52,626 nt of DNA, from positions 1 through 52,626 of the forward strand of contig CACZRN010000065.1 in NCBI GenBank assembly GCA_902783625.1, in the 5' to 3' direction. Positions within the stretch are counted from its first letter, which is position 1; each line of letters opens with the position of its first letter. Positions 18,335 to 26,681 of this stretch are shown here, piece after piece. A model generated the notes under the pieces. The model was not told the DNA's origin. It was given only the letters and a program-made list of their open reading frames with translations, and searched no databases. The DNA is from an uncultured Prevotellaceae bacterium. Its GTDB lineage: Bacteria; Bacteroidota; Bacteroidia; Bacteroidales; Bacteroidaceae. Position numbers and translations under genes: made by a program.

Positions 18335-19660
18335 CTAGAAACCTCTCTCCTCTTCCACTATGGTACGCACGCCTTTTATCTTCTCGCCCTTCAGACGCTT
18401 GAGCACAGCAGTCATCTTCCGTCGCGAGATAGCTGCACGACAAAAGCGGTCGTAGATGTCGATGCGCCCAATATCGGAAGCCGTCAGCCCCCCTTTCTTG
18501 CATAGGAGCCCGAGCACGTCGCCCTTGCAAATCTTGTCGTTCTTACCCTTACCAATGTATATCGTCGAGAGCTCAGGGAGGAGAACCTCGGGCTGATCCT
18601 CGGGCAGCTCGACCTCGAGCACATCGTCACCAATATACTCGGGCAGATGCTCCTTTGGCGAGAGAATGAAGTAGGTGTTGCCCTCTGCCTCCCATCGTGC
18701 CGTGCGTCCCGAGCGGTGGATATAGTCCTCTTGAGTCTCGGGCAGGTGATAGTGCACAATGTTATCAACGTCGGGCAGGTCGAGCCCTCGCGACGACAGA
18801 TTGGTACTCACAAGGATGTTGGCCGACTTGTTAAGGAAGTGATACACCGCCTCGTTGCGCTCCTCCTGCTCGAGTCCACCGTGAAGCGAGGCGCACACGA
18901 AGCCCTCTGACACAAGATAGTCGGTTATGCGCACCACACTCTCGCGAAACCCAGCATAGACTATCGTTCGCGAGCGTCCGAAAGTGCGCAGAAGTATTCC
19001 CACAGACTCGAGTTTATCGGCGGTAGTACTCCTGACCACGAACTTGTTTATACGCGTGGAGAGCGGATCGTTGTCGGCAAGGAAGTCGATTTTCTCAACG
19101 TTAGCCATATCGACAAAGTCGGGAATGGCTTCGGCATCAGTGGCCGAAAGCAACACACGCAAAGCATCTTTCGGTAAAGAACCAACAGCTCGTGACATCT
19201 CGTCGTGGAATCCGAACTCGAGACACTTGTCGAACTCGTCGATAATAAGCCACTGTACGGCACTCACGTCGATGTTACCCTTCGCGATGTGATCGTTGAG
19301 CCTTCCGGGCGTTGAGAAGATTACCTGAGGCTTTGCCTCGCGCAACTCACGGTGCTCAAACATTGCCGAGCGCCCTCCATAACAGGCGTAGAATCTGACG
19401 GCTCGAGTGAGTCGTCGGGCATAGTCGTACGACTGACGTGCCAGCTCACGGCTGGGCACCATCACCACGCATTGCAATGATGCGTCACCCAAACGCTCAA
19501 TACTCTCGACGATGGGAAGCAGATAGGCAAGTGTCTTGCCCGAGCCAGTGGGCGATAGAACAACAACATCGCCTTCGCCTCTGGCTATTGACTCAACTGC
19601 CGCCATTTGCATGTCGCTCAACGACTTGACTCCAATCTTCTCGAGTAATTCTTCACGCAT
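18335..19660 (-). CDS. DEAD-box-type RNA helicase with DbpA-like C-terminal domain
   Basis: 441 residues. Motif I is SPTGSGKT (about 36-43), Ia VPSRELARQ, motif II IIDEFDK (DEFD instead of DEAD), motif III LSATD, motif VI HRSGRTAR. Residues about 370-435 (YIGKGKNDKICKGDVLGLL to KMTAVLKRLKGEKIKGVR) match the DbpA/CsdA RNA-binding domain that in E. coli DbpA contacts 23S rRNA hairpin 92, so a role in large-subunit assembly is likely. The start MREELLEKIG is soon followed by the Q motif (LSDMQMAAV). It lies between a TPR gene and serC, all on the minus strand. Confidence 0.9.
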   Translation of the reverse strand: MREELLEKIGVKSLSDMQMAAVESIARGEGDVVVLSPTGSGKTLAYLLPIVESIERLGDASLQCVVMVPSRELARQSYDYARRLTRAVRFYACYGGRSAMFEHRELREAKPQVIFSTPGRLNDHIAKGNIDVSAVQWLIIDEFDKCLEFGFHDEMSRAVGSLPKDALRVLLSATDAEAIPDFVDMANVEKIDFLADNDPLSTRINKFVVRSTTADKLESVGILLRTFGRSRTIVYAGFRESVVRITDYLVSEGFVCASLHGGLEQEERNEAVYHFLNKSANILVSTNLSSRGLDLPDVDNIVHYHLPETQEDYIHRSGRTARWEAEGNTYFILSPKEHLPEYIGDDVLEVELPEDQPEVLLPELSTIYIGKGKNDKICKGDVLGLLCKKGGLTASDIGRIDIYDRFCRAAISRRKMTAVLKRLKGEKIKGVRTIVEEERGF

Positions 19661-19704
19661 ATTTCTGCTTCTGTCCGCTTCCTTTTTGTGGGTATTTTAT
19701 GATG

Positions 19705-20934
19705 TTATTCTTTCAATATTTTCTCCATTTCCTCGAACTCTGGACCCATATTCAGGTTGAGGTAAATCGTGTAGAGCGGGAACGCCCATTTGGCTTTGTT
19801 CTCCGGGACAAGCGTCCGGTATCGCTCGAAGTAAGGCAACGACTGGCGATAGAGGGCTTGTATCTTCTCTCTATTCTTTTTTATCGACGAGCGGTCTTGC
19901 TCACACTCCTGCGCCTGATTGAAATAGCAGAGTCCGGCGTTGAGATAGGCGTCGTAGATGTCCTTGTCCTCTTCGATGATAGCGTCGCAAATGTCGATAG
20001 CCTCGGAGTATTCTTTCATGTGGAGCAACACGGTGCTCTTCACAAAACGGTAATATATGTTCGTACTATCGAGCAACATAGCAAAGTTGACAATGCTTCG
20101 TGCTTTCTCGAATTCGTTGTGCTCGATGTAGTATTCGGTTATTCTCGGGAAGAAGTATGGGAAGGCCGGATAGAGGTCGTAGCCTTCGGTAATCGACGAC
20201 AGGTACTTAGCCGTGTCGCCAAGAGCGCGATACGCCTCGGCAAGGTATTGGAGCACGTAGGCGTGGTGAGTAGAGTCTTGCTCGGCAAGGCTCTTGTACT
20301 CGAGCATACTCTTGAGGTCGTTCTGCTTATACGAGCAGAAGAGTGCCCAGTAGGCCGCCTCAGGTAAGTTTTTGTCGGTTGCTGAATAGTTATAGCTGCT
20401 GAACAACGGATGCGAGGCGCAACCGATGTATGTCTTGTACATCGAGAGGGCATCTTTGTAATTTGCTTTCTTCACAAAGAACCCTCCCCCACTATACAGG
20501 TTCGACCTGTACGATGCGAGCAGAGAAGCATGCCTTACGCGGTGCTTTGGGCGCACAAGGCCCTTTGCGTCGGGGCGCATATCAATGCTGTCGAAGTCTT
20601 CGAGCACTTCGAACATCTTCCTGCATGCGACGAATAGCTTAGCGGTGTCGTAGGGCTGCTTCAGGTACAACTTCTCGTTGCCCTGGTCGTATTGTTTCTT
20701 TATCGAGGAGAAGAGTGTGAGCCAGATGTGAGTATTGCCGATGTTGGCAGTGTCGGTAAGCAATTTGCGCATCGACGCCTCTGCCTCTTCGAGCTTCGCC
20801 CCGTTCTTTATATTCTGACGAGCAGCCGAGAGTTCTTTCTTCTGTGCCGACATCGACATGGCAAAAGAAAAAATCACCAAGAGGATTATAGTTTTTTTAC
20901 CCATCATAGAACATCGGAATAAATTAAACTTCAA
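19705..20934 (-). CDS. Exported TPR-repeat protein
   Basis: 409 residues; likely real start is Met10 or Met11 (20907 or 20904), giving a signal peptide GKKTIILLVIFSFAMSMSAQ. The mature protein is helical with repeated 34-residue-like units (for example EAIDICDAIIEEDKDIYDAY), typical of tetratricopeptide repeats that bind protein partners. It resembles the neighbouring gene at 21094-22314 in length, layout and ending (YxxYxxLNxGPEFEEMEKILKE against YNCYYILYGENDTRTKEMEK), so the two look like an old tandem duplication. Function unknown; periplasmic or outer-membrane location inferred. Confidence 0.82.
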   Translation of the reverse strand: MKFNLFRCSMMGKKTIILLVIFSFAMSMSAQKKELSAARQNIKNGAKLEEAEASMRKLLTDTANIGNTHIWLTLFSSIKKQYDQGNEKLYLKQPYDTAKLFVACRKMFEVLEDFDSIDMRPDAKGLVRPKHRVRHASLLASYRSNLYSGGGFFVKKANYKDALSMYKTYIGCASHPLFSSYNYSATDKNLPEAAYWALFCSYKQNDLKSMLEYKSLAEQDSTHHAYVLQYLAEAYRALGDTAKYLSSITEGYDLYPAFPYFFPRITEYYIEHNEFEKARSIVNFAMLLDSTNIYYRFVKSTVLLHMKEYSEAIDICDAIIEEDKDIYDAYLNAGLCYFNQAQECEQDRSSIKKNREKIQALYRQSLPYFERYRTLVPENKAKWAFPLYTIYLNLNMGPEFEEMEKILKE

Positions 20935-21050
20935 TACTTACATACGGCGATGAAAAAGTGATATGAGTGGTTTTCTTCGCGTCTGGAGCTATTTCTCAAG
21001 CATAGGGGTTACCCGATGCCCGGGATTAGCCTGTCGGAAAGAGAGGAAAA

Positions 21051-21084
21051 CTTTATGGGTGTGCAAGCCCGCACACCCATAAAG
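21051..21084 (-). terminator. Terminator of the second TPR gene
   Basis: A perfect 13-bp stem (CTTTATGGGTGTG, 8-nt loop, CACACCCATAAAG) lies 10 nt after the stop of the gene at 21094. On the minus strand it is followed only by TTTTCCTC, so termination may be partial. Confidence 0.7.
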
Positions 21085-21093
21085 CCGAGCAGA

Positions 21094-22314
21094 TTAGTAC
21101 TCTCTTAGTTTTTCCATTTCCTTCGTACGAGTGTCGTTCTCGCCGTAAAGAATGTAGTAGCAGTTGTAGAGAGGCAGGCTCCATCTGGCCTTCTCCTGAG
21201 TCGGGTCGAGCTGACGAGCCTTCTCAAGATAAGGAACAGCCTCTGAGAACATTGCCTTCACCTCAGCCTCGGTATCCTTCTCGCGAGCCATGTCGCCGTA
21301 GGTATAACCTACATATGTAAGGATTAGCGGGTCCTCTGGTGCTATTTCCAGAGCCTTCTTGAAGCTTGCGAGAGCCTCCTCGTGCTTCTTCGAGTTCATC
21401 TCGGTCTGACCTTTAAGTGCCCAAGCGGTGTAGCTCTGCGGGTTGCTGGCAATCTTGTCGGCGATAATCTTGTCGAGCGCTGCTGTCTCCTTCATACGGT
21501 CGTACATTGAAGCGAGCACCGAGAACACCTGCTCATTGCCATTCTCACGCTGATAGAGAGTCTCGAGCTCCTTCACGCATGCCACTGAGTCCTCGCGTGT
21601 CTGCAAGCCTTGTGTCATCAGATAAGTCTTCAAACCGATAGCCTGATCGTAAATACCCTTGTCGGTCAATGCCACATCGCAGTACTTATTTGCTCGTGCA
21701 AGATCTTTCTCCTGGAATGCAAGCACCGATGCAACACGTGCCACCTCACCGATATACTCGTCGCCGCCGAGCTTCTCGATAGCCTCCTTGAAGAGAGGAT
21801 GGCTGTTTGTCTCAACGTAGAGACCATACATGTCAAGAGCCTTAGCCTGCTCAGAAATATACTTCTGACCGGCATTAATTAGCTGAAGACGAGCATTGGT
21901 CAGACGAGCGGCATTTGCCTGGAAGAACTTTGGCTTAACTTTACCCTTCTCATTTGGCTCCTGGTCGTACTTGTCACACTCAACAGCATTCTTCACGGCA
22001 TTGTAGCTTCCCATGAAGAAAGCATCCTCGTCGTATGGCTCTTCCTGTGCGTCGGGCTTGAGAGCTTTAGCAGCATAGTTCTTGTCGATGATAGCCTGCT
22101 CCTTAGACACTGCTTCGAGAGCGAGGTCCACAAGCTTGTTGTAAGCCTTTGCCTTTTCAGCAGCGCCTACAAGCTGGGTGAGAGATGATTTCATAAGGCT
22201 TTCTGCCTCAGCATAGTTCTTTGCTGCCATGATAGCCTTCAATGCAGGGCTGTCGCCAGCAAATGCAGCAGATGTTGCAACGAACATCAATGCTAAAATC
22301 ATTAGTTTTTTCAT
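21094..22314 (-). CDS. Exported TPR-repeat protein
   Basis: 406 residues with a signal peptide MKKLMILALMFVATSAAFAG. The mature part is alpha-helical; a clear TPR is seen near residues 300-340 (SYTAWALKGQTEMNSKKHEE, then ALASFKKALEIAPEDPLIL). Starts 33 nt after the gyrA stop and may be co-transcribed with it. Paralogous in layout to the gene at 19705-20934. TPR proteins of this type in Bacteroidetes may act as scaffolds for envelope complexes (inference); no catalytic motif is visible. Confidence 0.85.
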   Translation of the reverse strand: MKKLMILALMFVATSAAFAGDSPALKAIMAAKNYAEAESLMKSSLTQLVGAAEKAKAYNKLVDLALEAVSKEQAIIDKNYAAKALKPDAQEEPYDEDAFFMGSYNAVKNAVECDKYDQEPNEKGKVKPKFFQANAARLTNARLQLINAGQKYISEQAKALDMYGLYVETNSHPLFKEAIEKLGGDEYIGEVARVASVLAFQEKDLARANKYCDVALTDKGIYDQAIGLKTYLMTQGLQTREDSVACVKELETLYQRENGNEQVFSVLASMYDRMKETAALDKIIADKIASNPQSYTAWALKGQTEMNSKKHEEALASFKKALEIAPEDPLILTYVGYTYGDMAREKDTEAEVKAMFSEAVPYLEKARQLDPTQEKARWSLPLYNCYYILYGENDTRTKEMEKLREY

Positions 22315-22347
22315 AATCGTGAAATTTAAAAGTTTTTCTATTTTATT

Positions 22348-24984
22348 CTATTCTTCGTCATCGATATCTATGAGAGGGATGTTTTCATCTTCATCCTCGT
22401 CGATTATGACATCGTCTATTATCTCGTCGTTAGCGTTGTCGTCGAGAGGCTTGGTGTCGTTCACCAAGTCTTCGTTCTTCTGGTTCCACTGTGCGCGGCT
22501 TTCCTCTTCGACGGCTGCCTCGAGCTCACTGCTCATCACCTTGCATACGCTTGCGATGATATCGTTCTTCTTCGAGAGGTTTATGAGCTTCACGCCTTGC
22601 GTGGCTCGACCAATCACCCTGCATCCTGCAACCGGCATGCGGATGACGATGCCACTCTTGTTGATGATCATAAGGTCGTTGCTATCGGTGACATTCTTTA
22701 TTGCCACCAGGCGACCTGTCTTCTCCGTCACGTTGAGCGTCTTCACACCCTTTCCGCCGCGGTTGGTCTTGCGATAGTCTTCCACCTGAGAGCGCTTTCC
22801 ATATCCGTTCTCGCTGACCACCATCACGTTCTCCTTCTCGGCTTCGTTGACAACAATCATTCCTACCACCTCGTCGTCGCCCTCGTCGACTCTCATGCCT
22901 CTCACACCGGTGGCCACACGTCCCATTGGACGGATCGTACTCTCGTCGAAGCGTACGGCCCTACCATTGCGGTTGGCCATGATGAGTTCGTTATGTCCAT
23001 TTGTCAGGCGTACATCTACCACCTCGTCACCCTCGACGATGTTGATGGCGATTACACCATTCGTACGCGGACGTGAGTAGAACTTAAGAGGTGTCTTCTT
23101 CACTGTTCCGTTCTTTGTGGCGAACACTACATAGTGGCGGTTGATGAAGTCTTCATCGTTCAGGCCACGCAGACGGAGTATGGCATTGATGCCGTCGTCG
23201 CCGTCGATGTTGAGCATATTCTGTATTGCGCGTCCCTTAGAGTCTTTAGCTCCTTCGGGAATGTCGTAGCACTTAAGCCAGTAGCAACGTCCCTTGCGCG
23301 TGAAGAACAGCATCGTCTGGTGCATCGTTGCGGGATAGATGAACTCTGTGAAGTCCTGGTCGCGGTGCCTTGCACCCTTCGAGCCAATGCCTCCAGGAGC
23401 CTGCTCGCGGAATTCCGAGAGAGGAGTACGCTTGATGTATCCCATGTGGCTCACAGTGATGACAACAGGGTCATTGGGATAGAAGTCCTCGGCATTGAAC
23501 TCATGCTCGGCCGGTATGATTTGAGTGCGGCGGGCGTCGCCGTACTTCTCCTTCACTTCGATAAGTTCGTCTTTCATCACCTTCTTACAGAGCTCGGGAT
23601 CGTCGAGTATTGCCTGCAAATGTTCAATAGTGCGCTCGAGTTCTTCAAACTCAGCGTGCAGCTGATCGATACGGAGTCCTGTCAGCTGCGAGAGGCGCAT
23701 GTCTACGATAGCCTTCGACTGGAGTTCGTCGAGATTGAAACGATCCTCGAGGTTCTTCTGTGCATCAGCAGGAGTCTTACTCGCGCGGATGATGTGCACC
23801 ACTTCGTCGATGTTATCGCACGCGATGATGAGTCCTTCGAGTATATGAGCGCGCTCCTTGGCCTTGTTGAGGTCGAACTTGGTGCGGCGGATTGTCACAT
23901 CGTGGCGATGCTCTACAAAGTATCTCACGCAATCCTTCAGTGTGAGCAGGCGTGGGCGTCCCTTCACAAGTGCGATGCAGTTCACCGAGAACGAACTTTG
24001 AAGGGCTGTCATCTTGAAGAGTTTGTTGAGTATCACGTTGGCGTTTGCCTCTCTCTTCACATCAATGACGATTCTCATTCCCTGACGTCCACTCTCGTCG
24101 TTGGCATTCGAGATGCCATCAAGCTTTCCATCTTTCACCAGTTCGGCGATATATTCAATCAGCTGAGCCTTGTTCACTCCGTAAGGAATCTCTGTCACAA
24201 CTATCTTATCGTGACTCTCGTCGCTCTCAATCTCTGCTTTCGCACGCATGATGATACGTCCGCGACCAGTCTCGTATGCATCCTTCACGCCCTGCAATCC
24301 GTAGATGTAAGCGCCTGTCGGGAAGTCGGGAGCTTTGATATACTCCATCAAACCCTCGGTATCGATATCAGGATTGTCGATATATGCGCAACATCCGTCG
24401 ATTACCTCGCAAAGGTTGTGTGTCGGCATGTTCGTTGCCATACCCACAGCAATACCGTTTCCGCCGTTCACAAGCAGGTTTGGTATCTTCGTAGGCATAA
24501 CCGTCGGTTCCTTCAGTGAGTCGTCGAAGTTGCTCTGCATATCTACAGTATCCTTCTCGAGGTCGTCCATGATATGCTCTCCCATCTTCGAGAGTCGGCA
24601 CTCGGTGTAACGCATGGCAGCTGCCGAGTCGCCGTCGACCGAACCAAAGTTTCCTTGTCCGTCGACAAGCGTGTAGCGCATATTCCAATCCTGCGCCAGT
24701 CTTACCAGTGCTCCGTATACCGAAGAATCGCCGTGTGGGTGATACTTACCAAGCACCTCGCCCACTATGCGCGCGCATTTCTTATAAGGGTTATTACTCG
24801 TGTTTCCAATTCCGAGCATACCATATAGTATGCGGCGGTGCACAGGCTTGAAGCCATCGCGAACATCGGGCAAGGCTCTTGCCACGATTACCGACATCGA
24901 ATAGTCAATGTACGAGGAGCGCATTTCCTCCTCGATATTCACCTTGAGTATCCTGTCCTGATCAATTGTTAGATTCTCGTCCAT
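22348..24984 (-). CDS. gyrA: DNA gyrase subunit A
   Basis: Breakage-reunion subunit of type II topoisomerase that introduces negative supercoils. 878 residues: N-terminal DNA-cleavage domain with catalytic Tyr126 in AAAMRYTE, quinolone-resistance region HPHGDSSVYGALVR (82-95), then a six-bladed C-terminal domain with a GyrA-box-like NRGGKG (in KTNRGGKGVKTL) and an acidic tail of Asp/Glu (EDEDENIPLIDIDDEE). The GyrA box supports GyrA rather than ParC. The residue aligned to E. coli Asp87 is Gly91; Ser83 equivalent is Ser87. A weak -7-like TAATTTTA lies at 25085-25078. The following 250 bp (24985-25235) hold no gene. Confidence 0.95.
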   Translation of the reverse strand: MDENLTIDQDRILKVNIEEEMRSSYIDYSMSVIVARALPDVRDGFKPVHRRILYGMLGIGNTSNNPYKKCARIVGEVLGKYHPHGDSSVYGALVRLAQDWNMRYTLVDGQGNFGSVDGDSAAAMRYTECRLSKMGEHIMDDLEKDTVDMQSNFDDSLKEPTVMPTKIPNLLVNGGNGIAVGMATNMPTHNLCEVIDGCCAYIDNPDIDTEGLMEYIKAPDFPTGAYIYGLQGVKDAYETGRGRIIMRAKAEIESDESHDKIVVTEIPYGVNKAQLIEYIAELVKDGKLDGISNANDESGRQGMRIVIDVKREANANVILNKLFKMTALQSSFSVNCIALVKGRPRLLTLKDCVRYFVEHRHDVTIRRTKFDLNKAKERAHILEGLIIACDNIDEVVHIIRASKTPADAQKNLEDRFNLDELQSKAIVDMRLSQLTGLRIDQLHAEFEELERTIEHLQAILDDPELCKKVMKDELIEVKEKYGDARRTQIIPAEHEFNAEDFYPNDPVVITVSHMGYIKRTPLSEFREQAPGGIGSKGARHRDQDFTEFIYPATMHQTMLFFTRKGRCYWLKCYDIPEGAKDSKGRAIQNMLNIDGDDGINAILRLRGLNDEDFINRHYVVFATKNGTVKKTPLKFYSRPRTNGVIAINIVEGDEVVDVRLTNGHNELIMANRNGRAVRFDESTIRPMGRVATGVRGMRVDEGDDEVVGMIVVNEAEKENVMVVSENGYGKRSQVEDYRKTNRGGKGVKTLNVTEKTGRLVAIKNVTDSNDLMIINKSGIVIRMPVAGCRVIGRATQGVKLINLSKKNDIIASVCKVMSSELEAAVEEESRAQWNQKNEDLVNDTKPLDDNANDEIIDDVIIDEDEDENIPLIDIDDEE

Positions 24985-25235
24985 TTATATTAATTTCTTT
25001 TTAATGTATTTTCTTAGAAAATGCCCTTAAATGCCCTTTATTTTCGTTTTAAGACGTTTTCAGGGTTTTTCAAGTTGTAAAATTACGAAATATTTTCAAT
25101 ATAAAAAAACGTTTACATCGAAAATATTTATCTTTTTAAGAATAATTTCATTTGGGAGCATTTATAAGTGAAAACAGGTTAACATCTTCCTATCCACACC
25201 CGTAAGCTGAAAAGATTTCCTAACGCTGGAAAAAA

Positions 25236-25312
25236 GGCTCTTATGTTCAGCATAAGAGTCTCTTATCCTTAGCTTAAAAGGCTCTTATAGACGACAAGAG
25301 CGGCACTTTATC
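25236..25312. repeat. 22-bp phased palindromic array, locus B
   Basis: Units begin at 25236, 25258, 25280 and 25302, exactly 22 bp apart, with cores GGCTCTTA, GTCTCTTA, GGCTCTTA and a decayed GGCACTTT. It lies between gyrA and the DUF4295 operon terminator. Confidence 0.78.
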
Positions 25313-25327
25313 AAAGCGTCGCCAGAC

Positions 25328-25360
25328 AAAAAAATGGCACACGGATTTCGCCATGTGCCA
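25328..25360 (-). terminator. Terminator of the rpmB-rpmG-DUF4295 operon
   Basis: Minus-strand TGGCACATGG, 6-nt loop, CCGTGTGCCA (25360-25335; one wobble pair), then seven T (25334-25328), 28 nt after the DUF4295 stop. Confidence 0.88.
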
Positions 25361-25387
25361 CTTTTATTCTATAAATAGGATGACTTC

Positions 25388-25543
25388 TTACTTGAAGAAA
25401 TCTTTCACTTCCTCGTTCGGAACCATTTGCTCGTCGAAGATGTAAGCGCCAGTCTTTGGGCTCTTCACCATCTTGATGACCTTTGTGTAAGCGCGACCGT
25501 CTGTCGAACCTTCATGAAGGGTAGCAACCGCTTTCTTTGCCAT
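25388..25543 (-). CDS. DUF4295 small protein
   Basis: A 51-residue protein, MAKKAVATLHEGSTDGRAY, then a basic middle and PNEEVKDFFK end. I recognise it as the Bacteroidetes DUF4295 family that nearly always follows rpmB-rpmG; its conserved ribosomal-protein neighbourhood and small basic nature suggest a ribosome-associated factor (inference). It begins 14 nt after the L33 stop and is followed by the operon terminator. Confidence 0.92.
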   Translation of the reverse strand: MAKKAVATLHEGSTDGRAYTKVIKMVKSPKTGAYIFDEQMVPNEEVKDFFK

Positions 25544-25557
25544 TGTTTAATCTCCTA

Positions 25558-25749
25558 TTACTTAATCTCCTTGTGAAGAGTCATCTTCTTGAGGATTGGG
25601 TTATACTTCATAAGCTCCATGCGCTCAGGTGTGTTCTTACGATTCTTTGTCGTAACGTAACGGCTTGTACCTGGCATTCCGCTATTCTTCATCTCAGTGC
25701 ATTCAAGGATGACCTGAACTCTATTACCTTTTGCCTTCTTTGATGCCAT
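25558..25749 (-). CDS. rpmG: 50S ribosomal protein L33
   Basis: 63 residues: [20 protein letters not shown], then [20 protein letters not shown] and a basic end. Only one cysteine is left, so this is the zinc-free (C-minus) form of L33. Encoded 4 nt after L28 in the same operon, the usual order. Confidence 0.96.
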   Translation of the reverse strand: MASKKAKGNRVQVILECTEMKNSGMPGTSRYVTTKNRKNTPERMELMKYNPILKKMTLHKEIK

Positions 25750-25753
25750 ACAA

Positions 25754-26017
25754 TTATTCTCCTATCACTTTAATGTCTTTCCAGTCAACATAACCTTTTT
25801 CAACAGCCTGCTTCAAAGCTGCGTCGAGACCGATCTTGTTTATAAGACGGAGACCAGCTGCGCTGACCTTAAGACTTATCCAACACTGCTCTTCAACATA
25901 GTAGAACTTCTTGGTGAAAAGGTTCACGTCGAAAGTTCTCTTAGTGCGGTGCTTCGAGTGCGACACATTGTTACCAATCTGTGCCTTCTTACCTGTAATC
26001 TGACAAATTTTAGACAT
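25754..26017 (-). CDS. rpmB: 50S ribosomal protein L28
   Basis: 87 residues starting [20 protein letters not shown], with [14 protein letters not shown] and [18 protein letters not shown], all typical of L28. First gene of the L28-L33-DUF4295 operon; promoter 44-74 nt upstream of the start codon. Confidence 0.97.
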   Translation of the reverse strand: MSKICQITGKKAQIGNNVSHSKHRTKRTFDVNLFTKKFYYVEEQCWISLKVSAAGLRLINKIGLDAALKQAVEKGYVDWKDIKVIGE

Positions 26018-26060
26018 GTCTATTATTCCTTCTATTTTAGTACTTATTCCAAACAGGGTG

Positions 26061-26091
26061 CAAAATTACACTTTTTCCTGAAAAGAACAAA
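26061..26091 (-). promoter_or_regulatory. Promoter of rpmB-rpmG-DUF4295
   Basis: Minus-strand TAATTTTG (26068-26061), 19-nt spacer, TTTG (26091-26088). Confidence 0.85.
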
Positions 26092-26159
26092 ATATTTTCC
26101 AAAATAATTCGTCACATTTAAGCTTTTTTTGAAAAATAACGCCTTAGCAACCAGCATTT

Positions 26160-26669
26160 TCAGTCATCAGAGGGCTTAGGAAGCTGTTCTCCGAGATATT
26201 CAAGCATTAGTCGGAGCGCCTTGCTTGTGGCCCGGGAGAGGTTGACATCCCTACCGTCGTCGCTATCGAGCTTGAAAGTTCTTATATCTTCCTTTGCACC
26301 ATATCCAATCCATATCGTGCCGACAGGAGTCTCGGGAGTGCCACCCGTGGGTCCTGCCACGCCAGTGATGGAAATGGCAAAATCGGTGTTCAGCACCCGG
26401 CATGCGCCTTCTGCCATCTCAATAGCAACAGCCTCCGACACAGCAGTATATTTGGCAAGAGTATCAACACTCACTCCTAGCACATTATGTTTAACCTCAT
26501 CGACATAAGCCACTATGCCTCCCTTGAAATATCCCGATGCTCCGGGCGATGCTATGATAGCCTCAGCTATCTGTCCTGCTGTGCAACTCTCAGCCGTCGA
26601 AATAGTCTTCCCACTATCGTAGAGATATTGTTGCAGCTCACGACTGAGTATCTTCTTTTCCAGATCCAT
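26160..26669 (-). CDS. pncC: CinA-family nicotinamide-nucleotide amidase
   Basis: 169 residues corresponding to the C-terminal domain of CinA, which removes the amide of nicotinamide mononucleotide for NAD recycling (family knowledge). Motifs: STAESCTAGQIAEAI with the catalytic Ser/Thr region, GASGYFKGGIVAYVDEVKH, SITGVAGPTGGTPETPVGT. The N-terminal COG1058/MoCF domain of full CinA is absent. It follows tsaD by 12 nt, last gene of map-tsaD-pncC. Confidence 0.92.
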   Translation of the reverse strand: MDLEKKILSRELQQYLYDSGKTISTAESCTAGQIAEAIIASPGASGYFKGGIVAYVDEVKHNVLGVSVDTLAKYTAVSEAVAIEMAEGACRVLNTDFAISITGVAGPTGGTPETPVGTIWIGYGAKEDIRTFKLDSDDGRDVNLSRATSKALRLMLEYLGEQLPKPSDD

Positions 26670-26681
26670 TTTCTTCGATAT

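Noticed and set aside
20496-20510. tRNA T-arm-like ACAGGTTCGACCTGT
   Set aside because: It lies inside the TPR gene and no acceptor, D or anticodon arms can be folded around it.
23134-24519. Long 461-codon open frame on the plus strand
   Set aside because: It is the antisense shadow of gyrA, whose motifs are complete; no promoter or start context supports it.
25190-25198. DnaA-box-like CTATCCACA near gyrA
   Set aside because: Single site with one mismatch; no cluster, no dnaA or AT-rich origin layout.
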